A DNA stretch of 34,225 nt from Hyphomicrobiales bacterium (GTDB lineage: Bacteria; Pseudomonadota; Alphaproteobacteria; Rhizobiales; Rhizobiaceae): positions 1-34,225 of the forward strand of contig UCMW01000026.1 in assembly GCA_900473745.1 (NCBI GenBank). Reading direction: 5' to 3'. A model generated the notes under the pieces. The model saw only the letters and a list, made by a program, of their open reading frames with translations. It was not told where the DNA came from and ran no database searches. Positions 23,193-31,896 of the stretch are shown here, in pieces; within the stretch, counting starts at the first letter, position 1; each line of letters starts with the position of its first letter. The position numbers and the translations under genes are program-made.

Positions 23193-24083
23193 ATGTTGTC
23201 GGACCTTAATGCGCTCGCAGTCTTTGCCTTCGTCGCAGAAGAGCGGAGTTTTCGCGCAGCTGCAGATCGCATGGGAGTGACGCGTTCAGCCGTCAGTCAG
23301 ACGATCCGTAAGCTGGAAGAAGCACTCGGTATTGCGCTCGTGAACCGCACAACCCGTAGCGTCGCGCTGACAGAAGCCGGCGAGAGGCTATACGCGGAGG
23401 CAGCGCCGGCGTTGCGCGAGATGCAGGGCGCTCTAGACGCTGCCGCTAATTTGACCGGAACTCCGCGGGGACGGCTAAACCTTGCAGTGTCATCCATTGC
23501 CGAGAGTTTTCTTTCTGGTCCTCTTCTCACGTCCTTTTTGAATCAGAATCCGGACGTAAAGCTACACGTCACCGTGACCGACGAGGAATTCGATATCGTT
23601 GCGGAAGGATATGATGCTGGTGTGAGGCTGGGAGAGGTGATTGCCCAAGATATGATAGCGGTGCCGGTAACAGGCGAGCAACGTCAACTGGCTGTGGCAT
23701 CGCCCGCATATCTTGAGCAGCAAGGCATGCCAAGTCATCCAAGTGAGCTTGCAAACCGACGGTGTATCGGGTGGCGTCGATCTGCGAGTGTCGCACCCTA
23801 TCGGTGGGAGTTCTCTGAGAATGGGCGGGAGTTCTCGGTAGCTGTGGCGGATACAATTACAACCACCGATATGGCGCTGATGATCAAGCTCGCTGTTGCG
23901 GGTGCTGGCATCAGCTTTGGCATGGAAGACAGTTTCCGTCCGGCGATTGCGCGCGGTGAGCTGGTGCCGGTTCTAGAGAATTTCTGCCCACACTTTCCCG
24001 GTTTCTATCTATACTACCCAAGCCGGCGTAATATGGCGCCGAAACTGAGAGCACTGGTGGAACATCTGCGTAGTTATCGGTGA
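23193..24083 (+). CDS. LysR-family transcriptional regulator
   Basis: A 296-residue LysR regulator. The winged helix-turn-helix fills residues 1-60 (LNALAVFAFVAEERSFRAAADRMGVTRSAVSQTIRKLE, given here as positions 5-42). The effector domain runs from about 90 to 290, with RGRLNLAVSS as its first strand and AGAGISFGMEDS near the end. The sequence fits the CrgA/DsdC-like group that often controls a divergent oxidoreductase gene. The 101-base gap to the SDR holds TAAG-N10-CTTA, a weak candidate for a LysR box. It is not AmpR: the beta-lactamase is 6.5 kb away and faces differently. Confidence 0.9.
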   Translation: MLSDLNALAVFAFVAEERSFRAAADRMGVTRSAVSQTIRKLEEALGIALVNRTTRSVALTEAGERLYAEAAPALREMQGALDAAANLTGTPRGRLNLAVSSIAESFLSGPLLTSFLNQNPDVKLHVTVTDEEFDIVAEGYDAGVRLGEVIAQDMIAVPVTGEQRQLAVASPAYLEQQGMPSHPSELANRRCIGWRRSASVAPYRWEFSENGREFSVAVADTITTTDMALMIKLAVAGAGISFGMEDSFRPAIARGELVPVLENFCPHFPGFYLYYPSRRNMAPKLRALVEHLRSYR

Positions 24084-24144
24084 GTGTGGTCTGCCACGAA
24101 CGTCCGTGCTCGCGGCGGTACGTATTTATTCGATAGCCAGACTT

Positions 24145-24217
24145 GGGCCCGACCGAATTCCGGGAAAAGGTCGTTTCGCAGAGAGCTGTGGCAACAACCA
24201 CGACCGGATTCGGGCCC
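24145..24217. terminator. Imperfect inverted repeat between convergent genes
   Basis: GGGCCCG...GAATTCCGG (24145-24163) pairs imperfectly with CCGGATTCGGGCCC (24204-24217). It lies in the 156-base gap between the LysR stop and the convergent secreted-protein stop. It could act as a terminator for either gene, though the internal bulge and long loop make this uncertain. Confidence 0.4.
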
Positions 24218-24239
24218 GTTTGCAGGCTCCCTTAGATCC

Positions 24240-24740
24240 TCAGTCGCTCGCAGCATACAATAGGGCAATGTCTTCGTGATACCGTTTGCAGGGCCCGTCA
24301 GCGAACAGGACAACTGCTCTAATTCTTTCAACTACAACGGTACAGCCATTCGCGAAATGAAAACGCCTGTCGCCTCGTTTGGTCCTTATCATCGTAGGCA
24401 TTTCATCCTGCGGCCTGTCGTTTTGCACGATAGGCTGCGGCGGAGCCGACCACATCTCAGCATCGCTCACGAAAGCGCGGCCCGCTCGTTTGTCGTATAT
24501 GCAGAGCTCCGATCTCGATGATCCTCGCGTTTTATCCGAGACCAACATGGCTACAACACCCGCTCGGTCGTCGAAGCCAACAATGGTTGAGGCCCGAGAA
24601 TTTCGCAGGCCGCTGGCACTCAAACACGCCTTTGTGACTTTAGCCTCGAAGGCCGCCCATGCGTCACCGCTGGACGCGTTTGCAGGGCCGCTGAATGCTA
24701 TGAATGCGACGCTTATGGCGCTGACCACAGTACGGTTCAT
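24240..24740 (-). CDS. Secreted hypothetical protein
   Basis: The 166-residue product has a signal peptide (MNRTVVSAISVAFIAFSGPANA, cleavage near residue 22). The mature domain starts with a helix (AWAAFEAKVTKACLSASGL), followed by mainly beta sequence. It has four cysteines (KACLS, ELCIYD, NGCTVV, GPCKRY), enough for two disulfides in the periplasm. The Shine-Dalgarno is AGGAGA, nine bases upstream. No family that I can name; similar small four-Cys exported proteins occur in Brucellaceae. It is monocistronic, converging on the LysR gene. Confidence 0.68.
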   Translation of the reverse strand: MNRTVVSAISVAFIAFSGPANASSGDAWAAFEAKVTKACLSASGLRNSRASTIVGFDDRAGVVAMLVSDKTRGSSRSELCIYDKRAGRAFVSDAEMWSAPPQPIVQNDRPQDEMPTMIRTKRGDRRFHFANGCTVVVERIRAVVLFADGPCKRYHEDIALLYAASD

Positions 24741-25073
24741 CGTTTTAGTTCTCCTGTTATTTCTAATGATAGTGGGGAGCGTCTTGAGCGATGCGTGATT
24801 GAGTTTTCCCCAATGAGTGCGCAGCCTTGAGTCCTTCTGCAGTCATCACGTGTGACGCGAGGGCTGCCGAAATTTACCCTTTACGGGGCGTCATAATTGT
24901 TTGGCTGAGCGACACTGATATTGCTCTACCGCAGCCACTCTTGGCCCATGCATCTCGTGACTTGAGAGCTGGTCGCGCCCACCAAGCATCACCAGAGATT
25001 GTCGTGGTCGCCACGCAATTCAGCGAAACCCACAACGCATCCCGTCACAACGTAGGCTGTTCAGAGTATCACA
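24741..25073. other. 333-base intergenic region
   Basis: This gap lies between two minus-strand genes and should contain the promoter of the secreted-protein gene. A plus-strand frame (24827-25099) runs through it, but it has no Shine-Dalgarno and an unstructured composition. I see no dyads or repeats of note. Confidence 0.4.
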
Positions 25074-26009
25074 TCATTGTTGCCGAGATGTTCGCATAGG
25101 ACCGCATTTCCACGTCGCGGCGACGAACAATACGGCAATGGTGCCGACAGCCAGTCCTGGCAGAAGGTTCGCCGGAATTCCTACGATCTCACTACGGCCG
25201 GCCAGTGCCCCTCCGATGTCGACATGAAGCGCCGTTGCGAGCACCAAGCCAGAAACGTTGTAGACGCCATGAATTACAACCGCGACTTCCAGGCCTCCTG
25301 TCCTCCAAGTAATGACCGCCAGCGAGGAGAAGAGCACGAGATAGGAGGTCAAGAGGTAGGGATCGGAAGTGCCGTGAAACAGTGAGAACAGGCCTGCTGT
25401 AAGACTGATGCCAAGGATCGCGCCGCTGAGGTCTCCGAGGGGCCAGCTGCCTACTATCCGGAACATCAAGCCGCGGAAGCCATATTCTTCACCGGCGGCG
25501 GCGAGCGGTGTAAGGATCATGCCAGTTATGAAGAAGGCCACTACATCCACGTTGCTCCAAGTTACGGTGTCGCCTGGCATGAAAAGCGATGTCAACGACA
25601 TCGGAATAAGCACCAAAGGGCCAAGGACCACTAAGGAACGGCCAAACATGTCGAACCGAAAGCTGCCGGTGACCGAGTGCAACGAACCGGCAGGAAGACC
25701 GTAGAAAACACGCTGCAGCAGCATGCTATATGGTATGAGCAGCGCCAACGCCAACGATGTGGCTGCGTGCACGAGCGGTGTAAAGCCACTCCGCCCAAGA
25801 ACATTGGCATCAATAAATGAGGCGCCAGCGAGGGCAAGATTGGCAAAGCCGATCAATCCCCCAAACAACAGCACGATCACCGTTAGGCCGCGCAGGATAC
25901 GTCTTCTGCGTCCTGCAAAAGCACGGTGATATTCTACCTCAGTGGGCAGATGCCTTTGGGGAGCGACGGGCTTGGATCGGGAAAAACCCTGCTCGCGGTC
26001 GTTCGTCAT
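25074..26009 (-). CDS. CPBP-family intramembrane metalloprotease
   Basis: A 311-residue membrane protein with a hydrophilic, basic N-terminus of about 40 residues. About seven hydrophobic segments follow. The catalytic motifs are complete: G-E174-E175-Y-G-F-R179 (metal/catalytic Glu pair), FSLF-H212 and H247-G-V-Y-N251. The long cytoplasmic N-tail and C-terminal hydrophobic end (LLPGLAVGTIAVLFVAATW) make it larger than the CPBP protein at 17350. AGGAAT lies seven bases before the ATG. No neighbouring bacteriocin or prenylated-peptide gene is visible, so its substrate is unknown. It stands alone, with long gene-free stretches on both sides. Confidence 0.84.
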   Translation of the reverse strand: MTNDREQGFSRSKPVAPQRHLPTEVEYHRAFAGRRRRILRGLTVIVLLFGGLIGFANLALAGASFIDANVLGRSGFTPLVHAATSLALALLIPYSMLLQRVFYGLPAGSLHSVTGSFRFDMFGRSLVVLGPLVLIPMSLTSLFMPGDTVTWSNVDVVAFFITGMILTPLAAAGEEYGFRGLMFRIVGSWPLGDLSGAILGISLTAGLFSLFHGTSDPYLLTSYLVLFSSLAVITWRTGGLEVAVVIHGVYNVSGLVLATALHVDIGGALAGRSEIVGIPANLLPGLAVGTIAVLFVAATWKCGPMRTSRQQ

Positions 26010-26677
26010 ATCAATTCCTGTTGCTGAAGATTCGGTCTGGTCTTTCGAGACGAAGCCAATTTTGGTTTTTGGTAGATTGTTTCTGAATTGGTATCAGGGG
26101 CACAGCCATGAGGCAGTGCTAGCGAGGATGTCGTTGGCCTTCTGAATGAGTTTGACTATCCGACCGGGTCTGGTTTTCGGTGCGTTTTTACTCGTTTTGG
26201 TTATGCCTTTCGTGATCTAGCTTTGCTTGAGGCGATCCATTGGCGGCTTGTCGCGAGTAGGCTGCTGATTAAGCCCGTAATCGGCCCGGATGCTGAAGTT
26301 GAAGGGTGGCGCTGAGATCTCTCATCTCCAAAAACTACGTGGCTGCCGGCGTTTAGCTGCTACGCTGAGGTTTACAGAACTGCAGAGAGGGGCTTGGACA
26401 AGAGGGGAGGGCTGCTGAAATCCTAAGTACGGTGCAAAAACACTGCACATGGATCTCCTAGGGAAACAGGCGTTGGCACGCCTGCTTACCCGAGTTCTGC
26501 AGGGTAGAGCTTCAACGGCTCGCCGTGGCCGCTCGCGGTCCAAAAAACAGGAAAAGATTGCAGCAACATTGCGTGAAACGAAAAAAATACGAGAGCCGGT
26601 TTGGTGGTGGCCGCTCACTACTCTGATAGTTGACCAGAAACACGGCCTCTCGGGCGCGTACAGAATAGCCGGGTGGC
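26010..26677. other. 668-base region without a supported gene
   Basis: Several short open frames occur. One plus-strand frame before the TGA near 26315 reads LNEFDYPTGSGFRCVF and then LALLEAIHWRLVASRLLI, but it has no start codon or Shine-Dalgarno and no family match I recognise. Another at 26449-26694 is Arg/Lys-rich and looks non-coding. The missing start of the following class D beta-lactamase is not found here in any frame. Confidence 0.4.
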
Positions 26678-27328
26678 GTGCCTACTCTTTTTGACATGAC
26701 CAACCTAACAATTTTCTGGGCGACGGGCGCGTCGACTTCGGCGGATCATTGGCGGGACTGGGATCCCGCCAAACGTCCAGCGGAAGCGTTCTGGCCGGAC
26801 ATCTGGAAACAGGGCCAGACGCTTGAGCAGGCTTTTGCCCGCTCAGCAGTTTGGTATTTTGAGGATCTTGCGCTTGAGGTTGGTGCTGATACCTACCGGG
26901 ATTACCTGACTTCCTGGCGCTATGGCAACGCTGAGGTTCCTGAGGGATCTGATCACTTCTGGCTCGGTGATACCCTAAAAATCTCGACGCAGGAGCAGAT
27001 CGACTTTATTGAGAGGCTCGTCTTAGGCAAGCTTGGTGTTTCACAGGCAAACATCGATGCCTTGGACCGAGCGAGCTTTCAGGGCTCACAATCCTCGATC
27101 AGCCTTCATGGGAAGACGGGCACAGGTCCTGACCAAGGTGGCAATTGGGAAGGGCCGTTTTCAGGCTGGTATGTCGGTTATCTCAAGCGAGGCGAAAGAA
27201 AGCCCGTTGTTCTTGCCCTGCACGTTGCAGCGCCGTCATTCTCAGCCTTGAGCAGCTTTCGAAAGGCATTTTCACTGACGCTGCTTCAAGACGCAGGGCT
27301 CATCCCGAATGTCCAGTTCGAGCTTTGA
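26678..27328 (+). pseudogene. 5'-truncated class D (OXA-like) beta-lactamase
   Basis: The 216-residue frame carries most of the penicillin-binding fold of class D enzymes. Present are S56-A-V58 (the S-x-V motif, in FARSAVWYFEDLA), Y82-G-N84, the helix-strand WLGDTLKISTQEQIDF and K146-T-G148. A typical tail follows (SGWYVGYLKRGERKPVVLALHV). Class D enzymes need a catalytic Ser and carboxylated Lys in an S-T-F-K motif about 45-50 residues before S-x-V, plus a signal peptide. Neither exists: the frame opens after a TAG at 26666 with a GTG at 26678 or ATG at 26696, and no Shine-Dalgarno. The product would be an inactive cytosolic fragment. Confidence 0.8.
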
Positions 27329-27469
27329 TCGATGCCGTCTCCCGGTCAGAACGTCCCACTTACTTTACAGGTAATTGAGACCGCAACGTTCACGATGGAG
27401 TTTGGTAGTCCGCTCGTCCCCAAAACTTGAGCGGGTCGTTATTCGGTCAGTGATACCCGGAGGAACACT

Positions 27470-27793
27470 ATGACATCTTTTGCCGTCGCTACGTTGCGGA
27501 ACGTTACCCTCAACGAAGACGTCGTCACCTATCTCAAGAAGATCGATGAGACGCTGAAACCCTATGAAGGGCGGTTCGTCATCCATGGTGGTGAGAAGCA
27601 TGTGAAGGAAGGTTCGCCAGACTTCGACCTTATCGTCCTGTGCTTCCCCAACCTCAAGAATGCAGAGGCTTGGTACCGGTCCGCAGATTACCAAGCTATT
27701 CTTGATCTGCGTGCTGCCAATTCGCAAGGAGAGGTTTTTCTGATCAACGGTGTGGGGGCGGATCATAAAGCAACAGACATTCTGTCCCGGTGA
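27470..27793 (+). CDS. DUF1330-family protein
   Basis: A 107-residue protein of the dimeric alpha-beta barrel type (DUF1330). VVTYLKKIDETLKPYEGRFVIHGG and the closing AEAWYRSADYQAILDLRAANSQGEVFLING (positions 64-93) carry the family pattern, including the W-Y-x-S-x-x-Y segment. The function of the family is unknown; members often sit next to metabolic or transport genes. The Shine-Dalgarno is ideal (GGAGGAA, six bases before ATG). The LysE-type exporter gene starts three bases after its stop, so the two form an operon. Confidence 0.88.
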   Translation: MTSFAVATLRNVTLNEDVVTYLKKIDETLKPYEGRFVIHGGEKHVKEGSPDFDLIVLCFPNLKNAEAWYRSADYQAILDLRAANSQGEVFLINGVGADHKATDILSR

Positions 27794-27796
27794 CCT

Positions 27797-28423
27797 ATGC
27801 CCGATATTGATGTCCTTCTCGGATTTGTCGTTTCAGTCTTCATCTTGTCGGTTACACCCGGGCCCGATTTTGCGCTGATTGTCAGCAGAGCGATCGGGCA
27901 GGGGAAAGCATCAGCTCTGCTCACAGTCTGTGGCTTTGCTTTGGCTGGCCTTATCCAGGTTCCGCTGGTTGCCATGGGAATAGGCTCCCTAATCTATGCC
28001 TATCCCATACTCTTCGATCTCATCCGAGTCTTGGGCGGTGCCTATCTTATCTGGCGTGGCATCAAACTGCTTCGCCGCCGGCATTCGCCTCACAGAGATC
28101 TTACTGCAAATATTGTGACCATCCCCGCACATGCGGTGCGCGATGGATTCATTGCTTCCCTGACCAATCCCAAGGGCATCATGTTCATGACTGCGCTGCT
28201 GCCGCAGTTCATTGATGCTGGCGCCGGAAATCACGCGGTCCAGCTTCTCGTGCTCGGCTTACTCATGAAACTGACCGCCTTCTTGTCAGAAGCTTCCATC
28301 GCATTGGCAGCCAGCGCCATCTCACGTGACCTCCGGCGCTATCCGAAGCTTGTCGTCATGCAAGAAAGGCTCTCCGCAACCATCATGATTGGCTTGGGGC
28401 TTCATCTTGCCTTTCGTCCCTAG
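27797..28423 (+). CDS. LysE/RhtB-family amino-acid exporter
   Basis: A 208-residue membrane exporter with the family's opening FVVSVFILSVTPGPDFALIVSRAIGQG (about 10-36), whose TPGPD motif is diagnostic. About six hydrophobic segments follow, with GGAYLIWRGIKLLRR and FIASLTNPKGIMFM as further landmarks. Such proteins export amino acids or similar small metabolites such as homoserine lactone across the inner membrane. The substrate cannot be read from sequence. Translation is probably coupled to DUF1330 upstream, with a three-base gap. Confidence 0.9.
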   Translation: MPDIDVLLGFVVSVFILSVTPGPDFALIVSRAIGQGKASALLTVCGFALAGLIQVPLVAMGIGSLIYAYPILFDLIRVLGGAYLIWRGIKLLRRRHSPHRDLTANIVTIPAHAVRDGFIASLTNPKGIMFMTALLPQFIDAGAGNHAVQLLVLGLLMKLTAFLSEASIALAASAISRDLRRYPKLVVMQERLSATIMIGLGLHLAFRP

Positions 28424-28437
28424 GAAAGAGCGTCGGA

Positions 28438-28754
28438 TGAGGGAGACATCAGTACCCCGGCTAGCAGAAGAAAATGCAACAATATCTCAAACATGCTCGG
28501 CCTCACAGCTGATCGCGCTTATGCAGGAGAAATGTCTGGCTCAGCCTAATCGGCGTGTCATAGATCATTCGACTGGGGGAAATCCACCAGGGCGCCACGT
28601 ATTCGGTCGCGCTATCCAGAGTGGCTTCGGTCAGAAAGCATTGTCGGATAGGTCACTCTGGAAAATCGCACACTTCATGCATCAGCTTTATGACCGTGCC
28701 ACATGCACGCGGTTTGATGAGAGGCTATCCATGCCAAACAGTGGAGCCCATTAA
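28438..28754 (+). CDS. Doubtful ORF coupled to the GNAT gene
   Basis: A 105-codon frame starts ATG at 28438 with AGGAAAG upstream and ends in TAATG, overlapping the start of the tandem-GNAT gene. That overlap and the Shine-Dalgarno argue for a real coupled gene. The composition (MRETSVPRLAEENATISQ, later TCTRFDERLSMPNSGAH) shows no secondary-structure regularity and no known family. It may be non-coding sequence or a worn remnant; otherwise this 330-base gap holds nothing. Confidence 0.28.
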
Positions 28755-29614
28755 TGCCAAGTTGGCCTCCTACGATTACAAGCCGCCCCGCCGTTGAATT
28801 CACAAGTAGCGCTTTGGCAGAGATCATGACTGCTGGGTTTGAAGGCAATATTGTACCGCATGCCTTCGATGCTCAAACGTTCGTTTCCCGCTTCAGGCGT
28901 GAGAGTTTGGACATGATTGCGAGCCGCGTAATCGAAGAATGCGGACGACCTATTGGCCTCATACTGGTAGCCCGCCGCGGCTGGACGGCCAGAATTGCTG
29001 CCATTGCATTCGCTCAGTCTCACCGCAACCGCGGTTTGGGACGCATCGCTATGACCGAGGCGATCGCTTACCTCACTGAACTCGGCGACCGCCGGCTGAC
29101 CTTGGAAGTCATCGAAACGAATGAGCCTGCCCTGCGCCTGTACGAGGGCCTCGGCTTTGCCAAACAGAGGCAGCTCGTCGGCTTTCGCCGGAGATGTCTA
29201 GAGCAGAAGCGAGAAAGCTTGCCAGACTTGGTGGAACACGACCCACAGTTCATTGCTCGACGATTGGCGGACGAAGGCTTGATCGATCTTCCCTGGCAGT
29301 TGGCACCTGAGACGCTAGCCTGCATGTCAGCACCCGCTCGAGGGGTGGCATTGAATGGCTCCGCATTTGCGATCATCGAGCCTGTCCATCGGGCAGAATG
29401 CGTAGCGTTACGAACGCTCTATGTCAGTCGAGGCATGAGAAGAAGAGGCCTTGGAAACGCGCTGGTAGAGGCTGTGTCCGCGGCCTATCCCGGCTGCGAT
29501 CTGGTTATCTCGGCGTGCTTGCCAGAAGAACTGGCTTCCGCATTCTTTACGCGGGCAGGCTTCAGCCGAACGGATATTTCTCAATGGGAGATGGTCAAAA
29601 GACTAGCGGAATAG
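28754..29614 (+). CDS. Tandem GNAT acetyltransferase
   Basis: The 286-residue protein contains two GNAT N-acetyltransferase domains. The first (about 12-145) has its acetyl-CoA loop at Q-S-H-R-N-R-G-L-G and the usual end ETNEPALRLYEGLGF. The second (about 160-285) has YVSRGMRRRGLGNAL and ends in ASAFFTRAGFSR. Each domain follows the R/Q-x-x-G-x-G/A rule. Tandem GNATs act on small molecules, antibiotics or amino-acid derivatives. No substrate is suggested by the neighbours, which are an exporter unit upstream and an unknown gene downstream. A frame starting at 29398 in another register overlaps the end but is a shadow. Confidence 0.86.
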   Translation: MPSWPPTITSRPAVEFTSSALAEIMTAGFEGNIVPHAFDAQTFVSRFRRESLDMIASRVIEECGRPIGLILVARRGWTARIAAIAFAQSHRNRGLGRIAMTEAIAYLTELGDRRLTLEVIETNEPALRLYEGLGFAKQRQLVGFRRRCLEQKRESLPDLVEHDPQFIARRLADEGLIDLPWQLAPETLACMSAPARGVALNGSAFAIIEPVHRAECVALRTLYVSRGMRRRGLGNALVEAVSAAYPGCDLVISACLPEELASAFFTRAGFSRTDISQWEMVKRLAE

Positions 29615-29673
29615 CGGCAGGTGCAAGCCGGGTGGATGCCGCTTGTTTCGATATGACCGGAAAGAGGTTTAAA

Positions 29674-30078
29674 ATGCCTGACCATGGAGTAAAGGTTGCA
29701 AGAGACGGTGCCGAGCACCCCCATATTCTTGCCACTCACTACCTCACAGTTTGGGAGCGCTACGTGGCTTTTCGTGAACAACTCGTTTCAAACGCATCCG
29801 AAATTGTCGAGAAGTATCTCATATATATTCGCTCGGAGCACCACCTTGTTAGCTTTATCGCATTTGACGGGACTACCGCAGTGGAAACCGTCTCGTGTCG
29901 CAGTGACTTCAAGGCCTACCCAGTGGTGCTAAAGGCGATCTCGCGAAGAGGCCTACATATGGAGTGTGTACACCGATCCAGCACACCCGGGGGCAAAGGA
30001 ACAGGCCGCATGCTGATGCAACCGCGTTACATCACCTCAAAAGCAGTGCGACGCTTCGATTACCCTGCATTCCTCTAA
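29674..30078 (+). CDS. Unknown 134-residue protein
   Basis: I take the ATG at 29674, with AAAGAGG six bases upstream, rather than a longer frame that runs back through the GNAT gene. The product has a helical N-half (ATHYLTVWERYVAFREQLV, then SEIVEKYLIYI) and a more extended C-half with a Gly-rich turn (SSTPGGKGTGRML). Two cysteines occur (SCRSD, MECVH). No signal peptide or membrane segment is visible, and I recognise no family. It follows the GNAT gene by 60 bases and could be co-transcribed with it. Confidence 0.5.
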   Translation: MPDHGVKVARDGAEHPHILATHYLTVWERYVAFREQLVSNASEIVEKYLIYIRSEHHLVSFIAFDGTTAVETVSCRSDFKAYPVVLKAISRRGLHMECVHRSSTPGGKGTGRMLMQPRYITSKAVRRFDYPAFL

Positions 30079-30213
30079 AGCTGGCAGATCCTGCACCGGT
30101 ACCTTGGGTTTTCCGACACTAGTGAGATGAAAGTGAAGTGCTAGCGGCTAGAACTTCTTGAACCCATCTGGCTGTCAAGCCTCCGTCTCCAATCCATTCG
30201 GAACCGATGCCTT

Positions 30214-30576
30214 ATGTCTTCGCAGGTGCAAAAGCCTTCTATGAAGTTTGTGGCCTATCCAGACGATCTCTCGATCGAGCGAGCAACACGCGTTCTGGGA
30301 GCGATTGGAAACCCAGTGAGACTGGCTGCTTTGGTTAGACTTATCGACCGGGAATGGACAGTGACCGAGCTTGCAGCCGAACTTGGCGTAAGCCAGTCTG
30401 TAATGTCTCAGCATCTCGCCAAGCTCCGCGACGCGAGATGCGCCAAGGTGAGACGACATCATCAAACCATGAACTACTGTTGCGACAATCAGTTGGTAAT
30501 CAACGTCCTTCGCGAACTTGGCCTTTTGCCGGATCGCGAGAGACAAAACCAACAGCCGTCACACGACGGGGTGTAA
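30214..30576 (+). CDS. ArsR-family transcriptional regulator (NolR-like)
   Basis: A 120-residue winged helix-turn-helix protein. RATRVLGAIGNPVRLAALVRL is the usual ArsR opening helix pair. TVTELAAELGVSQSVMSQHLAKLRDA (about 50-75) is the HTH, and VRRHHQTMNYCCDN forms the wing. It resembles rhizobial NolR and similar regulators that lack the metal-binding CVC motif. The Cys pair after the wing (NYCCD) replaces the common YYR/S and could respond to oxidation, which is speculative. The Shine-Dalgarno is weak; ATG 30241 is an alternative start. No obvious target gene is adjacent. Confidence 0.8.
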   Translation: MSSQVQKPSMKFVAYPDDLSIERATRVLGAIGNPVRLAALVRLIDREWTVTELAAELGVSQSVMSQHLAKLRDARCAKVRRHHQTMNYCCDNQLVINVLRELGLLPDRERQNQQPSHDGV

Positions 30577-30761
30577 CCTGCTTCAATCTCCTACAGGCCG
30601 CCTGCCGTCCCAGTCCAAAAGCTACTGCTGAGTCTCAGCGTCTAATTTATATGGGCCGTTGCATCGGCGTGATTGCCGGAGCCGGAAAATCCATTCGGCC
30701 GACTGCGTAAGAAGGTTGAGAGCTCTACAATAGAAAGATCGCTAGTCAGAAAGGGGAAGTG

Positions 30762-31367
30762 ATGGCAGCTGAAAAGATGTCTTCTATAATCGGAATTGCA
30801 GACGCCCCAACTTACATTGAGGCAGCATTTGCCAGCGCGCCAAATCGTGGGCAACCATTCTTCATAGCATTGGACGGCCGCAGCGGTGTTGGCAAATCGA
30901 CACTCGCAAACGTAGTGTCCCAACGCTTCGACGCGTTGGTCATCGAAGGGGATGATTTTTATGCGGGAGGCGTAACTGTTCGTGAAGACAGTCCGCAGTC
31001 GAGAGCAGTCGCATGCATCGATTGGACCAGGCAACGCTTTGTGTTGACAGCATTACGCAACATGCAGCAGGCATCATGGAGAAGCTTCGATTGGGAGGCT
31101 TTCGATGGTCGTTTAGCAGGCGTAGCGACCACCGTCGAACCGCGCCCTGTTGTTCTACTTGAGGGCGTCTATTCTGCGAGGCCCGAGCTGTTCGATCTCT
31201 TCGATCTGCGTCTATTGCTGACAGTGCCTAATGAGGTGCGCATCGCTCGGTTGATCGAGCGGGAAGAGGTGATCGGCGAGTGGGAGAGACAGTGGCATGA
31301 AGCGGAAGAGGTTTACTTCGAGTCATTGCACATGAGCACGCACTTCGATGCTGTCATTAGCGGCTGA
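30762..31367 (+). CDS. Uridine kinase-like P-loop protein
   Basis: About 201 residues from ATG 30762; AAGGGGAA just upstream decides this over the GTG three bases earlier. A Walker A loop is clear (DGRSGVGKST, about residues 38-47). V-I-E-G-D-D-F-Y follows, the acidic substrate loop of uridine kinase/phosphoribulokinase-type enzymes. VVLLEGVYSARPEL and the lid region RIARLIEREE complete the family pattern. The likely role is ATP-dependent phosphorylation of a nucleoside or similar small molecule. It has no operon partner: upstream lies the ArsR gene 180 bases away, downstream a stretch of decayed sequence. Confidence 0.82.
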   Translation: MAAEKMSSIIGIADAPTYIEAAFASAPNRGQPFFIALDGRSGVGKSTLANVVSQRFDALVIEGDDFYAGGVTVREDSPQSRAVACIDWTRQRFVLTALRNMQQASWRSFDWEAFDGRLAGVATTVEPRPVVLLEGVYSARPELFDLFDLRLLLTVPNEVRIARLIEREEVIGEWERQWHEAEEVYFESLHMSTHFDAVISG

Positions 31368-31896
31368 TGATGTGTCTGCTTCTGATGGATGCGCATCTCG
31401 GGTAGATCAGGTCGTCAGCGAATCTTGGCGCTCCGGGTCATCGCTGACGGATCACAAGATCGCAGTACCGGAACGTTGACTACGCTGAAGGGGCAATCCG
31501 CAAGCGATGGACGGGCTTGTGGCAATCGCGCGGCCCAGCGACTGATCGCATCGCCATCTGATTCTCAAGTACTGGTCCACTTGCCCATTACGCTTTTTGA
31601 TTGCGCGGATAGCTCGGCCCCACGACAAGGGCCTAGTCGTACATGGTCGTCTGTTCAAGGCTCGAGGTGAGTGTCGTCTTGATGGTCTGCAGGACCTTGT
31701 CGCGGCTATCGAGGATGCGGATCGAAGTCGCCTAGGGCAGATCCTTCACTACCAAGTGCGCCGGCCAACTTTCCGGCAGAAAGGCGCGCGTCTCGTGCTC
31801 GTAACGCGGAGCCTGTGGTTGCTGCCCCTGGAGCTGCACTTCGTCACGATCGAGAGGATCGAAGACACGGCGCTCTGCCTGACACGGCTTCAGATG
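31368..31896. other. About 530 bases of unassigned, probably decayed sequence
   Basis: This stretch links the kinase gene to the livH remnant. Several frames are open for 60-90 codons on both strands, but none has a Shine-Dalgarno, a start in a sensible place or a family pattern I recognise. A 10-base palindrome (GATGCGCATC) occurs near 31386. Given the broken livH next to it, it may be residue of neighbouring lost genes. Confidence 0.35.

Noticed and set aside
23193..24083. LysR gene as the AmpR regulator of the beta-lactamase
   Set aside because: It is 6.5 kb from ampC and adjacent to a divergent SDR gene, which is the usual target arrangement.
24827..25099. 90-codon plus-strand open frame
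   Set aside because: No Shine-Dalgarno, no family pattern, and it overlaps the end of the CPBP gene on the other strand.
29398..29673. 5' extension of the 134-residue ORF
   Set aside because: It runs out of register through the second GNAT domain; the ATG at 29674 has its own ribosome binding site.
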